A stretch of DNA of 64,000 nt from Bradyrhizobium sp. 190 (GCF_023073415.1 NZ_JADPJL010000008.1:868001-932000), one strand, 5' to 3'; shown: positions 11,428-20,584, counted from the first letter of the stretch. Notes: generated by a model from the sequence alone, not told the origin. Program-made: numbers and translations.

Positions 11428-12114
11428 TTATGTCCGGGACGAAACCTTGCTGAGGCTTTCCACCGCCGCCGGCAGCTCGCGCATATGGCCGATCAGCCGG
11501 TCCGGTTTCAAATCGGCGATTGGCACATCCGTGTAGCCGAACTCGACCCCGATCACGGGAACGCCGGCCCGCCTCGCCACGCCGACGTCGGGGCCGGCGT
11601 CGCCAACCATGATGGTCGTAGCCAGATCGCCGCCGGCCCGCGCCACCGTCTGCTGCAAAATGACGGGATCGGGCTTGGAGACGCCGAACGTATCGGCGCC
11701 GCAGATGGCAGAAAATCGTCCGCTCAGGCCCAATTGGTCGAGCAGCCGCTTCGACAGCCATTCCAGCTTGTTGGTGCACACCGCAAAGCGGCAACCCTGT
11801 GCCGCAAGCTCGTCGAGCGCGGCTTCCAGCCCCTCGAACGGCCGCGAGGCGTCGGCGATGTGGGCGGCGTAATAGTCGATGAAATCCTTAGTGAGGCGGT
11901 TGACGTCCTCGACGCTCATCGCGCGGCCTTCTACCTCGAGGCCACGTTCGATCAGCTTGCGGGCGCCGGCGCCGATCATGTTGCGCGCGGATTTCAGCGG
12001 GACCGGCGGCATGCCTTCGCGGTCGAGCACGAAATTGAGTGCGGCAATCAGGTCGGGCGCGGTGTCGACCAGCGTGCCGTCGAGGTCGAAGACAACGGTG
12101 CGGGGAAGGGTCAT
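11428..12114 (-). CDS. gph: Phosphoglycolate phosphatase (HAD-IA hydrolase)
   Basis: A 228-residue cytoplasmic HAD phosphatase. Motif I is FDLDGTLVDTAPDL (nucleophile Asp near residue 10), in which the TAPDL extension is typical of Gph. Motif II Thr is in AVCTNK, motif III Lys in SKPDP, and motif IV is MVGDAGPD. Gph removes 2-phosphoglycolate formed by oxygenation or DNA repair. Other HAD-IA phosphatases share these motifs, so specificity is likely rather than certain. It is divergent from the SDR gene 67 bases away. Confidence 0.85.
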   Translation of the reverse strand: MTLPRTVVFDLDGTLVDTAPDLIAALNFVLDREGMPPVPLKSARNMIGAGARKLIERGLEVEGRAMSVEDVNRLTKDFIDYYAAHIADASRPFEGLEAALDELAAQGCRFAVCTNKLEWLSKRLLDQLGLSGRFSAICGADTFGVSKPDPVILQQTVARAGGDLATTIMVGDAGPDVGVARRAGVPVIGVEFGYTDVPIADLKPDRLIGHMRELPAAVESLSKVSSRT

Positions 12115-12181
12115 GGGAATTCGCTAGCGGCAGGCGCGGCATCATGCAAGTAGGGAACTGCAAATCTCGGGAGATGAGACC

Positions 12182-13018
12182 ATGCGGGACCTCGCCGGCA
12201 AGACAGCTTTTGTGACCGGCGGCGCTGGAGGCATCGGACTTGCACTCGGCCGGGCGTTTGCTCAATCCGGCATGAAGGTGATGCTGGCCGATATCGAGGC
12301 GGATGCGCTGCAGGCCGCCGTCAAAAGCCTGCAGGAAATCTCCCCCGACATAAGCGGCACCCTCTGCGATGTCGCCGACGCCGCAAGCGTTGAACGCGCG
12401 GCGAAGTCCTCCTTCGATGCTTTCGGGCGCGTGCATGTCGTGTGCAACAATGCAGGCGTGGCTGCCGGCGGCGGTATCGACCACATCTCGCTGGACAATT
12501 GGCGATGGGTCATCGATGTCAACCTGATGGGCGTGCTCCACGGCATCAAAAGCTTTCTGCCTCATATCCGCGCCCACGGCGAAGGCGGCCATATCGTCAA
12601 CACCGCGTCGATGGCGGGCATGCAGAGCGACCTGGGATTCAGCCCCTACGGGGCGAGCAAATTTGCTGTTGTCAGCATGTCGGAGGGGCTTAGCCTTCGG
12701 CTCAAGCCGCACGGCATTGGCGTCAGCGTTCTATGTCCGAGTTACGTGCGCACGCGTATCGGCGAGAGCGGGCGCAACCGGCCCGAGCGCTACGGCCAGT
12801 CGCAGCCACTCGATCCCGCCAGTCCGGCGGTGGCCATGGTGGCCGAGATTGCCCGGAATATCGACGCAGGGCTTGAGCCCGACGCGGTCGCCGAACGCGT
12901 GCTCACCGCGATCCGGGAAGATGAGCTCTATATTTTCACCCATCCGGGCATGCGGGCCGAGGTTGAGGCGCGCTTTGCCGCGATTCTGGCCGCGATGGAC
13001 GGGGTTTCACCCCCATAA
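12182..13018 (+). CDS. Short-chain dehydrogenase/reductase family protein
   Basis: A 278-residue classical SDR. The cofactor turn TGGAGGIG is at residues 12-19, and DIEAD after the second strand suggests NAD(H) or a mixed preference. NNAG is present, Ser of NTASMAG and YGASK give the catalytic Ser-Tyr-Lys set. The C-terminus is longer than a minimal SDR and ends in a Glu/Arg-rich helix. GGGAGATGAG lies just before the ATG. The substrate is not inferable. Confidence 0.9.
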   Translation: MRDLAGKTAFVTGGAGGIGLALGRAFAQSGMKVMLADIEADALQAAVKSLQEISPDISGTLCDVADAASVERAAKSSFDAFGRVHVVCNNAGVAAGGGIDHISLDNWRWVIDVNLMGVLHGIKSFLPHIRAHGEGGHIVNTASMAGMQSDLGFSPYGASKFAVVSMSEGLSLRLKPHGIGVSVLCPSYVRTRIGESGRNRPERYGQSQPLDPASPAVAMVAEIARNIDAGLEPDAVAERVLTAIREDELYIFTHPGMRAEVEARFAAILAAMDGVSPP

Positions 13019-13111
13019 TCCTTCTCACGCAAGACTTTAGGCGCTGTTCCCAAGGCCAAAACGACGCTAGAGAAACGTCACCGGCGGGTTCTTGAGAGGC
13101 ATCGTCAGCAC

Positions 13112-13810
13112 GTGGATATGGATCAACTGAAGCGGCAGGCAGCGGCGAAAGCCCTGGAGCACGTCAGCGACGGCATGAAGCTCGGGCTCGGCACCGGCTC
13201 GACCGCCAAGCATTTCGTCGAGCTGCTCGGCCAGAAGGTTGCGGGCGGGATGAAAGTGGTGGGCGTGCCGACCTCGGAAGCGACCCGCGCCCAGGCCGAA
13301 GCATGCAAAATTCCGCTGACCACGCTCGATGAAGTCGACCGGCTCGATCTCACCGTCGATGGCGCTGACGAGCTCGACCCGGCGCTCAACCTGATCAAGG
13401 GCGGCGGCGGCGCGCTGTTGCGGGAGAAGATCGTGGCGGCGGCCTCGGATCGCATGATCGTGATTGCCGACGACACCAAATGGGTCGATGTTCTCGGCCG
13501 TTTCCCCCTACCTGTAGAGGTGATTCCGTTCGGGCTGGCCGCCACCAGGCGGGCCATGGCCACGGCATTTGCCCAAAGCGGCGTTTCCGGGCAAATGGGG
13601 CTCCGCAAGGGCAAGGACGGCCACGTTTTTGTCACCGATGGCGGCCACTGGATTATCGATGCCCACCTCGGGCGCATCACGGATGCGCCGCGTCTGGCGG
13701 GCCTGTTGAGCCTGATCCCGGGTGTCGTCGAACACGGGTTGTTCATTGGCTTGGCCAACACCGCCGTCCTGGCAGGTGCGCAGGGAATTCGCGTAGTTGA
13801 GCGGCGGTAA
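13112..13810 (+). CDS. rpiA: Ribose-5-phosphate isomerase A
   Basis: A 232-residue cytoplasmic enzyme interconverting ribose 5-phosphate and ribulose 5-phosphate in the pentose phosphate pathway. Phosphate-binding [10 protein letters not shown] is near residues 25-34, catalytic Asp are in DGADELD, and [11 protein letters not shown] holds the catalytic Glu and Lys. GTG at 13112 has GAGAGG at about 13094-13099; an ATG two codons later is possible. It is followed 25 bases later by a DUF2059 gene on the same strand. Confidence 0.96.
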   Translation: MDMDQLKRQAAAKALEHVSDGMKLGLGTGSTAKHFVELLGQKVAGGMKVVGVPTSEATRAQAEACKIPLTTLDEVDRLDLTVDGADELDPALNLIKGGGGALLREKIVAAASDRMIVIADDTKWVDVLGRFPLPVEVIPFGLAATRRAMATAFAQSGVSGQMGLRKGKDGHVFVTDGGHWIIDAHLGRITDAPRLAGLLSLIPGVVEHGLFIGLANTAVLAGAQGIRVVERR

Positions 13811-13835
13811 CGCCGGTAATCGAGGAGAATTGGTA

Positions 13836-14375
13836 ATGAAGAGCCTTTCACGGATTTTGTCGGCGGCCGGCCTTGCAGTGGGACTGGCCCTGGCTGCCGT
13901 TCCGGCCGACGCGCAGCAGAAGAACGCGCCCGCCGCGACGACGCAACTCAAGCCCGGTTCGCCGGCGGCGATCGCCGCTGCCAAGGAAATCCTGGCGATG
14001 AAGAACGCGGCGGCGATGTACGCCAACGCCGTTCCCAATCTCGTCGAGCAGACCAAGAACACACTGCTGCAGAGCAATCTGAACTACCAGAAAGATCTCA
14101 ACGAGGTCGCCATCATCGTTGCCAAGAATCTCGCCGGCCGCGAGAAGGAAATCGGCGAGGGCATGGCGCAGGTCTATGCCAACGAGTTCACCGAGCAGGA
14201 GCTGAAGGACCTCGTGACGTTCTACAAGTCGCCGCTCGGCCAGAAGCTGCTCACGAGCGAGCCCCGCGCCATCCAGTTCAGCATGTCCTACATGAACCAG
14301 TGGGCGCAGGCCTTTGCCGAAACCATCAACGGCCAGTTCCGGGCCGAGATGAGGAAGCGCGGCAAGGAAATCTGA
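13836..14375 (+). CDS. DUF2059 domain exported protein
   Basis: A 179-residue protein with a Sec signal peptide (MKSLSRILSAAGLAVGLALA, cleavage near ADAQ). The C-terminal half, including EFTEQELKDLVTFYKSPLGQKLL, is a DUF2059 helical domain, and the protein is expected in the periplasm. The ATG at 13836 follows GAGGAG and is preferred to an in-frame codon at 13797 that overlaps rpiA. Its biochemical role is unknown. It probably shares a transcript with rpiA. Confidence 0.85.
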   Translation: MKSLSRILSAAGLAVGLALAAVPADAQQKNAPAATTQLKPGSPAAIAAAKEILAMKNAAAMYANAVPNLVEQTKNTLLQSNLNYQKDLNEVAIIVAKNLAGREKEIGEGMAQVYANEFTEQELKDLVTFYKSPLGQKLLTSEPRAIQFSMSYMNQWAQAFAETINGQFRAEMRKRGKEI

Positions 14376-14387
14376 TCTTTAGCGAAG

Positions 14388-14447
14388 CATGCCCTCGGAC
14401 TTGATCCGAGGGTGGACTTCCGGTTCGCGTGAAGAAAACGCGTCAAA
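14388..14447 (+). repeat. Dispersed intergenic element type B
   Basis: It starts with a hairpin, CCTCGGAC/GATCCGAGG, 13 bases after the DUF2059 stop. It continues into a core (about 14422-14443) that is the exact reverse complement, over 22 bases, of the element at 22552 in this window. The location after a stop codon suggests a 3' processing or termination role. Confidence 0.7.
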
Positions 14448-14486
14448 CTAAAAGAGAAACGAGAAGCGGCTTCGGGCGGGGTTGAT

Positions 14487-15872
14487 ATGGCTGAGTTCGA
14501 CGTCGATCTGTTCGTCATCGGCGGTGGTTCGGGCGGCGTTCGCGCCGCGCGCATCGCCGCCGGCTACGGCGCCAGGGTCATGGTCGCTGAAGAATACCGG
14601 ATGGGCGGCACCTGCGTGATCCGCGGCTGCGTGCCGAAAAAGCTGTTCGTGCTCGGCTCGCACGTCAAGCACGAGGTCGAGGACGCAAAAGGCTTCGGCT
14701 GGACCATTCCCGAGGTTTCCTTCGACTGGCCGACGCTGGTCGCCAACAAGGACAAGGAGATCGCGAGGCTCGAAGGCATCTACGCCGCCAATGTCGAGAA
14801 ATCAGGCGCGTGCATCGCAAAGACCCGCGCGGTGCTGGAAGACGCCCACACGCTGCGGCTGATGACCGGCGAAAAGATCACCGCGAAATACATCCTGATC
14901 GCGACCGGCGGCGCACCCAACCACGGCCGCGAAATCCCCGGCATCGAACACGTCATCTCCTCGAACGAGGCGTTTCATCTCACCGAACTGCCGAAGCGCA
15001 TCGTGATCCAGGGCGGCGGCTATATCGCGCTGGAATTCGCCGGCATCTTTGCCGGCTTCGGTTCCGACGTGACCGTGATCTATCGCGGCGACAACATTTT
15101 GCGCGGTTTTGACGAGGACGTCCGCAAGCACGTGCGCGCCGAGATGGAAAAGCAGGGCATCACGATCATCACCGGCTGCACCATCGATAAAGTGGACAAG
15201 CACGGCAGCGAATTCACCACCCATTTGTCTAGCGGTTCGAGCATCGCCTCCGACAAGGTGATGTTCGCGATCGGGCGGCACCCGAACGTCGCCAATCTCG
15301 GTCTCGAGAAGGCCGGTGTCGCCATCAACCCGGCCAATGGCGGCATCGCCGTCGATGACTGGTCGAAGACCTCGGTCGACAGCATCTATGCGATCGGCGA
15401 CGTCACCCATCGCCTCAATTTGACGCCGGTGGCGATCCGCGAGGGCCATGCCTTCGCGGATACCGTGTTCGGCAAGCGCCCCGTCCAGGTCGATCACGCC
15501 ACCATCCCGACGGCCGTGTTCTCGCAGCCCGAGGTTGGCACCGTGGGCCTGACAGAAGCGCAGGCGCGAGCGCAGGTGAGCCATGTCGACATCTACAAGG
15601 CCGATTTCCGTCCGATCAAGGCGACGATGTCCGGCCGCGACACCCGCGTGCTGATGAAGCTCGTGGTCGACGGCACGACGGATCGCGTGCTCGGCTGCCA
15701 CATCGTCGGCGACACCGCCGCCGAAATCGTCCAGGCGGTTGCCATCGCGGTGAAGATGAAGGCGACCAAAGCCGATTTCGACGCCACGATCGCGCTGCAT
15801 CCGACAGCCGCCGAAGAGCTGGTGACGATGCGGACGCCGACGGCGCGGTATGTGAGGCAGGCAGCGGAGTAG
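14487..15872 (+). CDS. gor: Glutathione-disulfide reductase
   Basis: A 461-residue FAD- and NADPH-dependent disulfide reductase keeping cytoplasmic glutathione reduced. GGGSGGVRAAR near residues 11-21 is the FAD-binding turn, and CVIRGCVPKK provides the redox-active CxxxxC pair. IQGGGYIALEFAG is the NADPH-binding domain; YAIGDVT is the second FAD contact. The C-terminal dimer interface ends with the His-Glu pair in LHPTAAEE. The GCxPKK sequence favours glutathione reductase over dihydrolipoamide dehydrogenase. Confidence 0.95.
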   Translation: MAEFDVDLFVIGGGSGGVRAARIAAGYGARVMVAEEYRMGGTCVIRGCVPKKLFVLGSHVKHEVEDAKGFGWTIPEVSFDWPTLVANKDKEIARLEGIYAANVEKSGACIAKTRAVLEDAHTLRLMTGEKITAKYILIATGGAPNHGREIPGIEHVISSNEAFHLTELPKRIVIQGGGYIALEFAGIFAGFGSDVTVIYRGDNILRGFDEDVRKHVRAEMEKQGITIITGCTIDKVDKHGSEFTTHLSSGSSIASDKVMFAIGRHPNVANLGLEKAGVAINPANGGIAVDDWSKTSVDSIYAIGDVTHRLNLTPVAIREGHAFADTVFGKRPVQVDHATIPTAVFSQPEVGTVGLTEAQARAQVSHVDIYKADFRPIKATMSGRDTRVLMKLVVDGTTDRVLGCHIVGDTAAEIVQAVAIAVKMKATKADFDATIALHPTAAEELVTMRTPTARYVRQAAE

Positions 15873-15876
15873 GGGC

Positions 15877-16009
15877 CGTAGGATGGGTGGAGCGAAGCGA
15901 TACCCATCAAATCACGTCCAGCTCATAGGGCGGGTTGAGCTCTTTGCGAAACCCATCACCTGCGGTGACGCGCAATAGATGGGTATCGCTTCGCTCCACC
16001 CATCCTACG
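15877..16009. repeat. Dispersed palindromic element type A, copy 1 (perfect 31-bp inverted repeat)
   Basis: Arms at 15877-15907 and 15979-16009 are exact inverted copies of 31 bases, with a 71-base centre. The arm contains GGAGCGAAGCGATACCCAT. The element begins 4 bases after the gor stop and lies before the next gene on the same strand. Related elements are at 16945, 19349 and 36115. Confidence 0.9.
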
Positions 16010-16080
16010 GGCAGCGGTCTACCGACAGCCGCCACGTTCTGATAACGACGTAATCCAGTATTCAAGAATAGAGGTACGCT

Positions 16081-16932
16081 ATGATTGAGCAAATCGGTAT
16101 CGTAGGCGCAGGAACCATGGGCAACGGCATAGCGCAGGTGTGCGCCGCCGCCGGCCTTCCCGTCGTCATGACCGACATCTCCGATGCTGCGCTGACGCGC
16201 GGCATGTCCGTTGTCTCAAACAGCCTGGAGCGGCTCGTCAACAAGCAGAAGATGACCGATGCCGACCGGCAGGCCGCGCTGGCGCGGATCACGACGAGCA
16301 CGGACACCGCGAAGTTTTCCACCTGCGATCTCGTCATCGAGGCGGCGACCGAGAATGAGGATTTGAAGGTCAAGATCCTGAAGGATCTCTGCACAAAGCT
16401 GCAGCCGCGGGCGCTGCTGGCCACCAACACCTCCTCGATCTCGATTACCAAGCTCGCCGCCGCGACCGACCGACCGGACCGATTCATCGGCCTGCACTTC
16501 TTCAATCCGGTGCCGCTGATGGCGCTGCTGGAATTGATCCGTGGCTTGCAGACGTCGGATGATACGCATGGCAAGGCGGAGGCCTTTGCAAAACGGATCG
16601 GCAAGGTATCCATCACGGCGAAGAACAGCCCCGGCTTTGCCGTCAACCGCATCCTGTGCCCGATGATCAACGAAGCGATCTTTGCGCTTCAGGAAGGCAT
16701 CGCCACGGCGGAAGACCTCGACGCCGGCATGAAGCTCGGCTGCAACCACCCGATCGGCCCGCTGGCGCTGGCCGACATGATCGGTCTCGACACCATGCTG
16801 TCGGTGATGGAAGTCTTTTATGAGGGCTTCAACGATCCGAAATATCGCCCCGCGCCGCTGCTGAAGGAAATGGTCGCCGCCGGCCATCTCGGCCGCAAGA
16901 CCGGGCAGGGGTTTTATAGCTACGGCAAGTGA
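16081..16932 (+). CDS. 3-hydroxybutyryl-CoA dehydrogenase
   Basis: A 283-residue cytoplasmic NAD(H)-dependent enzyme acting on (S)-3-hydroxyacyl-CoA in short-chain fatty-acid or polyhydroxyalkanoate-related metabolism. GAGTMGNGIAQVCA at residues 8-21 is the NAD-binding turn. The catalytic His is in LHFFNPVPLM, paired with the Glu of the LIRG region's preceding ATEN segment, and the conserved Asn is in FAVNRIL. Length fits the stand-alone Hbd/PaaH form rather than the fused FadB. No crotonase or thiolase gene is adjacent. Confidence 0.94.
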   Translation: MIEQIGIVGAGTMGNGIAQVCAAAGLPVVMTDISDAALTRGMSVVSNSLERLVNKQKMTDADRQAALARITTSTDTAKFSTCDLVIEAATENEDLKVKILKDLCTKLQPRALLATNTSSISITKLAAATDRPDRFIGLHFFNPVPLMALLELIRGLQTSDDTHGKAEAFAKRIGKVSITAKNSPGFAVNRILCPMINEAIFALQEGIATAEDLDAGMKLGCNHPIGPLALADMIGLDTMLSVMEVFYEGFNDPKYRPAPLLKEMVAAGHLGRKTGQGFYSYGK

Positions 16933-16944
16933 GTGGGGCGGAAA

Positions 16945-17034
16945 GTAGGGTGGGCAAAGCGAAGCGTGCCCACCATTCAGTGTAACAAGTGGATAGATGG
17001 TGGGCACGGCGCGGTGCGCCTTTGCCCACCCTAC
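16945..17034. repeat. Dispersed palindromic element type A, copy 2
   Basis: Outer arms GTAGGGTGGGCAAAG and CTTTGCCCACCCTAC pair exactly over 15 bases; inner arms GTGCCCACCAT and ATGGTGGGCAC pair over 11. It fills the gap between the convergent stops of the hydroxybutyryl-CoA dehydrogenase and flavodoxin-fold genes, so it may terminate both. Confidence 0.88.
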
Positions 17035-17038
17035 GCAG

Positions 17039-18115
17039 TCATTTCGGATTGGGATCGACAAGCCCCTCGGCGGGGTTGTCCAGTTTGCCCGCGCGCGCCA
17101 GCGTTACCGCATTGCCGAGCGCGCGGGCGACGTTGATCGTCTCCTCCTGAAACTCCCGATCCTCATCGAGCGCTTGGTGCGAATTGGCGTAGGGCTCCAT
17201 GTAGCCAATATAGCCGTCGGCTTCGCCGGTCCTGCCCGCCGAGATCAGCGCCATGTCGGTCAGCCAGTCCGAAAGGGAGCGGCGCAGCGTCTCTGCGCCC
17301 GCGCTGTCGCCGTGCACGACGAGCCCGAAATGTCGGCCGGCCAGGTGACGCGGATAGGGCCAGCCTTTCAGTTCGAGCGCCTTGGCCTGGTCGGCGTGCT
17401 TGCCATGCGTCGACGTCGGATCGGGATTGCCGCCATCGGCGCAGACCAGCCGGTCGATCATCGCCTTCAGCGCGGTCGGCGCGTGATACCAGTTCACCGG
17501 CGTCACGATCAGGATGCCGTGGGCTGCGACCCACAACGGATAGATCGCGTTCATCCAGTCGTCGGTCTGGCTCAGCGAATAGTTCGGATAGCAACTGCAC
17601 GGCCAGTGGCAGAGCGGCATCGCGGTGGAGACGCAGGATTTGCAGGGATGAATTTGCCGGCCGTATTCCGACGCCAGGCGCGACAGGTCGAGGATGTCGA
17701 CCGCGAATCCCATTTCGCCCAACACCGGTTCGGCGAGCTTGACCAGCCGCCAGCTCTTCGACATCTCGCCGGGACAGGTATGCTCGCTGCGCGCCGAGCC
17801 GTTGATGATGAGCATGCGCGGCTGCGCGGCCGCATCGTCGTGGCGCCGCTGCGCTTCAAGAATGGCCTCACGCGCGGCGAGCCAGTCCAGCGAGATTTCA
17901 TATTCCGGATCGGCGAACCCGGGGCCGGCCTTGCGCGTCAGCGGGGCCTTTCGCGAATGGCTATAGGCATCCCACGCGGCCGCGACGATAGCGTCGAGTT
18001 CGCGCTGCAGCGGACGGAAGGCCGGATCGACGAAGCGCCTGCGATAGCGCTTCTCGAATTCCTCGCGCGGCAATTTGACGGGCGACATTCCCTTGCGAAC
18101 ATCCGGCTCCGCCAT
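17039..18115 (-). CDS. Flavodoxin-fold NAD(P)H-dependent oxidoreductase family protein
   Basis: A 358-residue protein. The first 100 residues are a charged helical extension without an obvious motif. The remainder is a flavodoxin-like/FMN reductase fold: MLIINGSARSEHTCPGEMSK holds the FMN phosphate loop, VTPVNWYHAPTALKAMIDR is the classic second flavin-contact block, and HGDSAGAETLRR follows. A Cys-rich insert (HPCKSCVSTAMPLCHWPCSC) between these blocks could bind metal or a cluster. The ATG at 18115 is preferred over 18154 because GAGAGGATT precedes it. The electron acceptor is unknown. Confidence 0.8.
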   Translation of the reverse strand: MAEPDVRKGMSPVKLPREEFEKRYRRRFVDPAFRPLQRELDAIVAAAWDAYSHSRKAPLTRKAGPGFADPEYEISLDWLAAREAILEAQRRHDDAAAQPRMLIINGSARSEHTCPGEMSKSWRLVKLAEPVLGEMGFAVDILDLSRLASEYGRQIHPCKSCVSTAMPLCHWPCSCYPNYSLSQTDDWMNAIYPLWVAAHGILIVTPVNWYHAPTALKAMIDRLVCADGGNPDPTSTHGKHADQAKALELKGWPYPRHLAGRHFGLVVHGDSAGAETLRRSLSDWLTDMALISAGRTGEADGYIGYMEPYANSHQALDEDREFQEETINVARALGNAVTLARAGKLDNPAEGLVDPNPK

Positions 18116-18196
18116 AGGCTGAATCCTCTCGTGCGTTGACTGCAACGAAGTCAACGTCGGACGTACAGCGGCAGTTCCCAGCGGGCGTCGGCGCGG

Positions 18197-18787
18197 CTAA
18201 TCCGGATGCCACATCTCGAACAGCTCCTCAGCGCTGACGAGATCGATCTGTTCGTGAAACCTGGTCCGGTACATGGTCATCAGCGCATCGTGCCCGGTGT
18301 CGGAAGAGCTGCACAGCGCGTCCTGCACGATGACGACGCGGAAGCCGAGATCGACCGCGCCGAGCACGGTGGAGAGCACGCAGACGTCGGTCTCCGCGCC
18401 CGACACCACCACCGTCCCGACGTGCCGCTCCACCAGCAAATGACCGAGCCGTGAGCCGAAGAACGCCGAATAGGCGGGCTTGTCGACGACGAGCGCCGGC
18501 GGCGAGTAGCGCGCAAGCTCCGGCACGATATCAAGGGCGCCGGGTGCGAGATTGCTGCGCGTCGCGCGTTGCCATCTCGTGAAATAGGCCTGCCATTGAC
18601 CGCGCCGGTCCTGCGGCCGCTCGGGCGTGATGAAGCGTGTGAATACCGTCCGCTCCCTGTAGCGCGCGCAGAGGTCCGAAATGACCGGCACTACCCTTTC
18701 CATCCATGGCGTTTCCCAAACGCCGCCTTTGGCGAAGATGTTCTGCATATCGATGCACAGATGCGCCGCGTCGCGAATGCCTTCCAT
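18197..18787 (-). CDS. Isochorismatase-fold cysteine hydrolase
   Basis: A 196-residue cytoplasmic hydrolase of the isochorismatase-like superfamily. The catalytic triad is visible: Asp in LCIDMQNIF (near residue 13), Lys in VVDKPAYSAF and Cys in SGAETDVCVL. The cis-peptide-forming VVSGAE turn precedes the Cys. Superfamily members cleave amides and ureas such as nicotinamide, N-carbamoylsarcosine or biuret; nothing here fixes the substrate. It lies 81 bases upstream of the flavodoxin-fold gene on the same strand and could be cotranscribed with it. Confidence 0.88.
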   Translation of the reverse strand: MEGIRDAAHLCIDMQNIFAKGGVWETPWMERVVPVISDLCARYRERTVFTRFITPERPQDRRGQWQAYFTRWQRATRSNLAPGALDIVPELARYSPPALVVDKPAYSAFFGSRLGHLLVERHVGTVVVSGAETDVCVLSTVLGAVDLGFRVVIVQDALCSSSDTGHDALMTMYRTRFHEQIDLVSAEELFEMWHPD

Positions 18788-18973
18788 GGACGACCTCTCA
18801 CCTTGCTGGAAGGGCTAATTCGGTAAGCAAGAACTGGTTTCAATGGCGCCTCAAGGCCGCCGTGGCGCTCATTCTGCGGCGGACGAATGGCAGTCATGCC
18901 GGAACCATCCCGGATCGATCGCTGTTGGCGGCGCGCTTGTCCCTCCAGCCATCAACGTTTGTGGAGTAACCCC

Positions 18974-19330
18974 ATGTTGAAACCTTTCGCGGTCGCTTCT
19001 GTTCTCCTGTTCGTCTTTTCTGTTGAAGCGAATGCGCGTCCTCAACACCGGCACCACGGTCACCGGGCGCATGGCTGGTGCGGCAGTTACTTAAGCAAAT
19101 ATCTTGGCAAACCGGATCGTCGCCTTGCGCTCGCGCGCTCTTGGGCGAACGAAGGCATGAATGCCGGCGGCCCCGGAATCGGCGTGGTGGTGGTCTGGCC
19201 GCATCACGTCGGGATCATTACCGGGCAAACACCTGACGGCCAGTGGATCGTTCATAGCGGCAACGATGGCGGCGCGGTTCGCACGCGAGCCCGATCGATC
19301 GCTCGCGCGATTGCATTCAGGCGCGTGTAG
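18974..19330 (+). CDS. Small secreted protein with NlpC/P60- or CHAP-like Cys/His arrangement
   Basis: A 118-residue protein with a signal peptide (MLKPFAVASVLLFVFSVEAN, cleavage near ANA). The mature chain begins with a His-rich patch (RPQHRHHGHRAHG). WCGSYL, HHVGIITG and the beta-rich WIVHSGNDG follow in the order of the catalytic Cys and His of small NlpC/P60 or CHAP-like hydrolases. GGAG lies 7 bases before the ATG. A cell-wall amidase role is an inference; the chain is short for a full catalytic domain. Confidence 0.65.
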   Translation: MLKPFAVASVLLFVFSVEANARPQHRHHGHRAHGWCGSYLSKYLGKPDRRLALARSWANEGMNAGGPGIGVVVVWPHHVGIITGQTPDGQWIVHSGNDGGAVRTRARSIARAIAFRRV

Positions 19331-19348
19331 CGGACATACAGCGAGCGC

Positions 19349-19436
19349 GTAGGGTGGGCAAAGCGAAGCGTGCACACCATACAGAGTCACGATGGCCGCG
19401 AGATGTGGGCACGGCGCAGAGCGCCTTTGCCCCTAC
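19349..19436. repeat. Dispersed palindromic element type A, copy 3 (degenerate)
   Basis: The left arm at 19349-19380 differs from copy 2 by a single base over 32. The right arm (about 19403-19436) has lost several bases, reading GCGCCTTTGCCCCTAC. It starts 18 bases after the stop of the small secreted protein gene. Confidence 0.75.
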
Positions 19437-19524
19437 GAAACTGCACGATCCAAGCATCGGTGACGCCCCGCATGCAGCAATGCAAAGCCCGACAGTCGAT
19501 CCGAACTGCCGGGCGAGCTATAAT

Positions 19525-19562
19525 ATCGATTGAGAGGAATAAGATCGATTGAGAGGAATGAG
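19525..19562 (+). repeat. Two tandem 19-base repeats
   Basis: ATCGATTGAGAGGAATAAG is followed directly by ATCGATTGAGAGGAATGAG, one mismatch in 19. A TATAAT sequence overlaps just upstream at 19519-19524. The surrounding 19437-19678 holds no supported gene; the repeat lies beyond the 3' end of the convergent hydrolase gene. Confidence 0.7.
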
Positions 19563-19678
19563 CCATTATCGAATCTTGATTCGGCGTGGTCTATCCGGGA
19601 AACCACGGTTCTGTTGCAGTTCCCGTCGGGAGGAACCGCACGCCCGTTTCCGCTGTTCGAAAATTGAATCGGAAGAAG

Positions 19679-20584
19679 CTACTCTCCCGCCTCGATCCAC
19701 TCCGCCGCGCCGCGCCATAGCGTTTCGCGATGTTCGGACCTGAAAAATCCCATATGCCCGATCTTGGCGGCGCCGGTATCCGCCGGCGTCACCGTGACGA
19801 TCTCGGGCTTGATCGAGGTAAATCCCGAGCACAGCAATTCGACCGCGGGCCGCGTCGCCCAGGGATCGTCGGTCATGCAGAGCGCGCGCAATGCGCCCTT
19901 GTAGTTCGGAAAGTTCTGCAAGGCTTCGAGCCTGGCGTCGTCGAACAGATAGCGCGGGCTCATCACCCAGCCGACCCATTGCAGGAACGCGTCCTTCGGC
20001 AGGTCCATGCCGAGGCCGGCCTTGCCTGGCATATAGCCGAGCGCGCGGGTGAGCGGGAGGCCTACAAAATTCAGCAGGGCGTAGACGCGGTAGCGCTCCG
20101 GCGCCGTCATCAGTTTCCAGTAGCCGGCTTGGGCGGCAATGAACAGCGCGTGCGAAATCTCCGAATTGTTCGGCAACAGCCCGAGCGCTTGGCCGCCGAA
20201 CGAATGTCCGACATAGGCGAAGGGGAGCGCCTTGTAGCGCTCGCGCATCCAGGCGACCGTCGCCGTAATATCCTGTGCAGCCCAGTCCGACATCGAGGCC
20301 TTGAAGCCGACCAGCGATTTCGGCTGGTTGTTGCCGGTCAGCGCCTGCTGCCTGGAATCGCCGGTGCCGCGATAGTCGTAGGTCAAAACCGCGCAGCCGC
20401 GCTTGGCGAGATAGCCGGCAAAGCCCCGGTAGAGCTTGCGGGGGACCGCGGTCGCCGAATTGATCAGGACGGCGTGACGCTTGGCCCCGCGGGGCAGAAA
20501 CAGCGTCGCGGCAAGGGGATATCCATCCGTCGCAGGCACCGTGATATCGTCGCTAAATACGTCGTCCAGCCCCGGCTCGGCCAC
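19679..20584 (-). CDS. Alpha/beta hydrolase (serine aminopeptidase S33-like)
   Basis: A 301-residue alpha/beta-hydrolase. The nucleophile elbow is GHSFG near residue 125, and an upstream [11 protein letters not shown] is typical of the S33/lysophospholipase-like group. The catalytic acid is probably Asp in the MTDDPWA region. The catalytic His is probably that of IGHMGFF. No signal peptide is evident, so it is probably cytoplasmic. It is divergent from the DAHP synthase gene. The substrate is unknown. Confidence 0.85.
   Translation of the reverse strand: MAEPGLDDVFSDDITVPATDGYPLAATLFLPRGAKRHAVLINSATAVPRKLYRGFAGYLAKRGCAVLTYDYRGTGDSRQQALTGNNQPKSLVGFKASMSDWAAQDITATVAWMRERYKALPFAYVGHSFGGQALGLLPNNSEISHALFIAAQAGYWKLMTAPERYRVYALLNFVGLPLTRALGYMPGKAGLGMDLPKDAFLQWVGWVMSPRYLFDDARLEALQNFPNYKGALRALCMTDDPWATRPAVELLCSGFTSIKPEIVTVTPADTGAAKIGHMGFFRSEHRETLWRGAAEWIEAGE

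Noticed and set aside
15908..15978. Centre of the first palindromic element, considered as a small coding or RNA gene.
   Set aside because: It has no promoter or frame of its own and seems to be part of the repeat.
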